5,820 nucleotides of DNA from Chitinophagaceae bacterium (GTDB taxonomy: Bacteria > Bacteroidota > Bacteroidia > Chitinophagales > Chitinophagaceae), in the NCBI GenBank assembly GCA_030151745.1, contig JASLDA010000342.1:1-5820 (forward strand). The letters run 5' to 3'. This document shows positions 5,708-5,820 of the stretch, piece after piece. The position numbers and the translations under genes are program-made. The number at the start of each line of letters is the position of its first letter. Position 1 is the stretch's first letter. Under the pieces are notes generated by a model. The model was not told the DNA's origin. It saw nothing but the letters and a program-made list of their open reading frames with translations, and made no database searches.

Positions 5708-5767
5708 GCGCCGCCAGGTTCATGTCACCCTAAGCGCAGTCGAAGGGCGGCATGAACCTGGCGGCGT
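5708..5767. repeat. large palindromic (REP/MITE-like) hairpin element
   Basis: A perfect 16-bp inverted repeat: CGCCGCCAGGTTCATG (5709-5724) and CATGAACCTGGCGGCG (5751-5766). Inside, pairing continues (CCCT 5728-5731 with AGGG 5744-5747, after one C-G pair, one wobble and one mismatch), leaving a loop of about 12 nt that contains GCGCAGTCGA. Flanking G5708 and T5767 can wobble. The inner string CACCCTAAGCGCAGTCGAAG resembles, from memory, a hairpin core common in intergenic DNA of Bacteroidota and other phyla. Confidence 0.72.
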
Positions 5768-5778
5768 TCACAGGGCTA

Positions 5779-5820
5779 TTCATGTCATGGTTCGACTCCG
5801 GTTCGCCCCAACCCGAACCT
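5779..5820. repeat. partial further repeat unit cut by the window end
   Basis: TTCATGTCA here repeats the 9 bases at 5719-5727, and the following GGTTCGACTCCGGTTCG resembles the reverse complement of the hairpin core GCGCAGTCGAAGGG (5734-5747). It looks like a diverged, oppositely oriented copy of the same repeat, truncated by the end of the window. Confidence 0.4.

Larger units (their letters stand above)
5536..5820. other. non-coding, repeat-rich right end of the window
   Basis: No plausible gene is seen in these 285 bp. Just after the rhodanese stop is a 7-bp inverted repeat CTGTTTC/GAAACAG (5562-5568, 5585-5591), a possible weak terminator. It is followed by a GCAGAG-rich repeat (5592-5617), three copies of CATGTCA (5648-5654, 5721-5727, 5781-5787) and a large hairpin (5708-5767). 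The next gene, if any, begins beyond the window. Confidence 0.6.

Noticed and set aside
5592..5767. A CRISPR array in the repeat-rich right end.
   Set aside because: There are no regularly spaced identical repeats of 24 nt or more and no cas genes; the repeats are short, imperfect and differently arranged.

Overview
The window looks like chromosomal DNA from a GC-rich member of the Bacteroidota, most likely a Chitinophagaceae-type bacterium. This is inferred from an alpha2-type glycyl-tRNA synthetase, a DUF2147 secreted protein, a YceI-family lipoprotein, a short rhodanese of the Bacteroidota pattern, lack of clear Shine-Dalgarno sequences, and an exact copy of the Bacteroidota -7 promoter element (TAnnTTTG) in front of glyS. 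No 16S gene or other decisive marker is present, so genus-level placement is not possible.

Layout: (1) 83-535, minus: small secreted DUF2147 protein, divergent from (2) 681-2153, plus: glycyl-tRNA synthetase. (3) A 10-bp hairpin at 2184-2213, then a 97-residue protein of unknown function (2222-2515, plus). (4) About 420 bp without a convincing gene (2516-2935), holding several inverted repeats and two short octamer tandem repeats near its edges. (5) 2936-4360, minus: GlcD-type FAD-linked D-2-hydroxyacid dehydrogenase. (6) 4410-4447: a strong intrinsic terminator for the next gene. (7) 4485-5150, minus: YceI-family lipoprotein, divergent from (8) 5230-5535, plus: single-domain rhodanese with a 12-bp palindrome just upstream of its start. 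(9) 5536-5820: non-coding DNA rich in dispersed-repeat-like sequence, including a 16-bp perfect inverted repeat.

The genes do not form one pathway. Translation (glyS), 2-hydroxyacid oxidation (glcD), envelope proteins (DUF2147, YceI) and sulfur transfer (rhodanese) sit side by side, mostly as single-gene transcription units. The only same-strand neighbours are yceI and glcD, separated by a terminator, and glyS and the 97-residue gene, separated by a hairpin. I see no phage, CRISPR, toxin-antitoxin, transposase or biosynthetic cluster. The most interesting material is non-coding: the repeat cluster at the right end, the palindrome before the rhodanese gene, the glyS-downstream hairpin and the structured 420-bp gap. 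I do not find convincing evidence of a new biological system.
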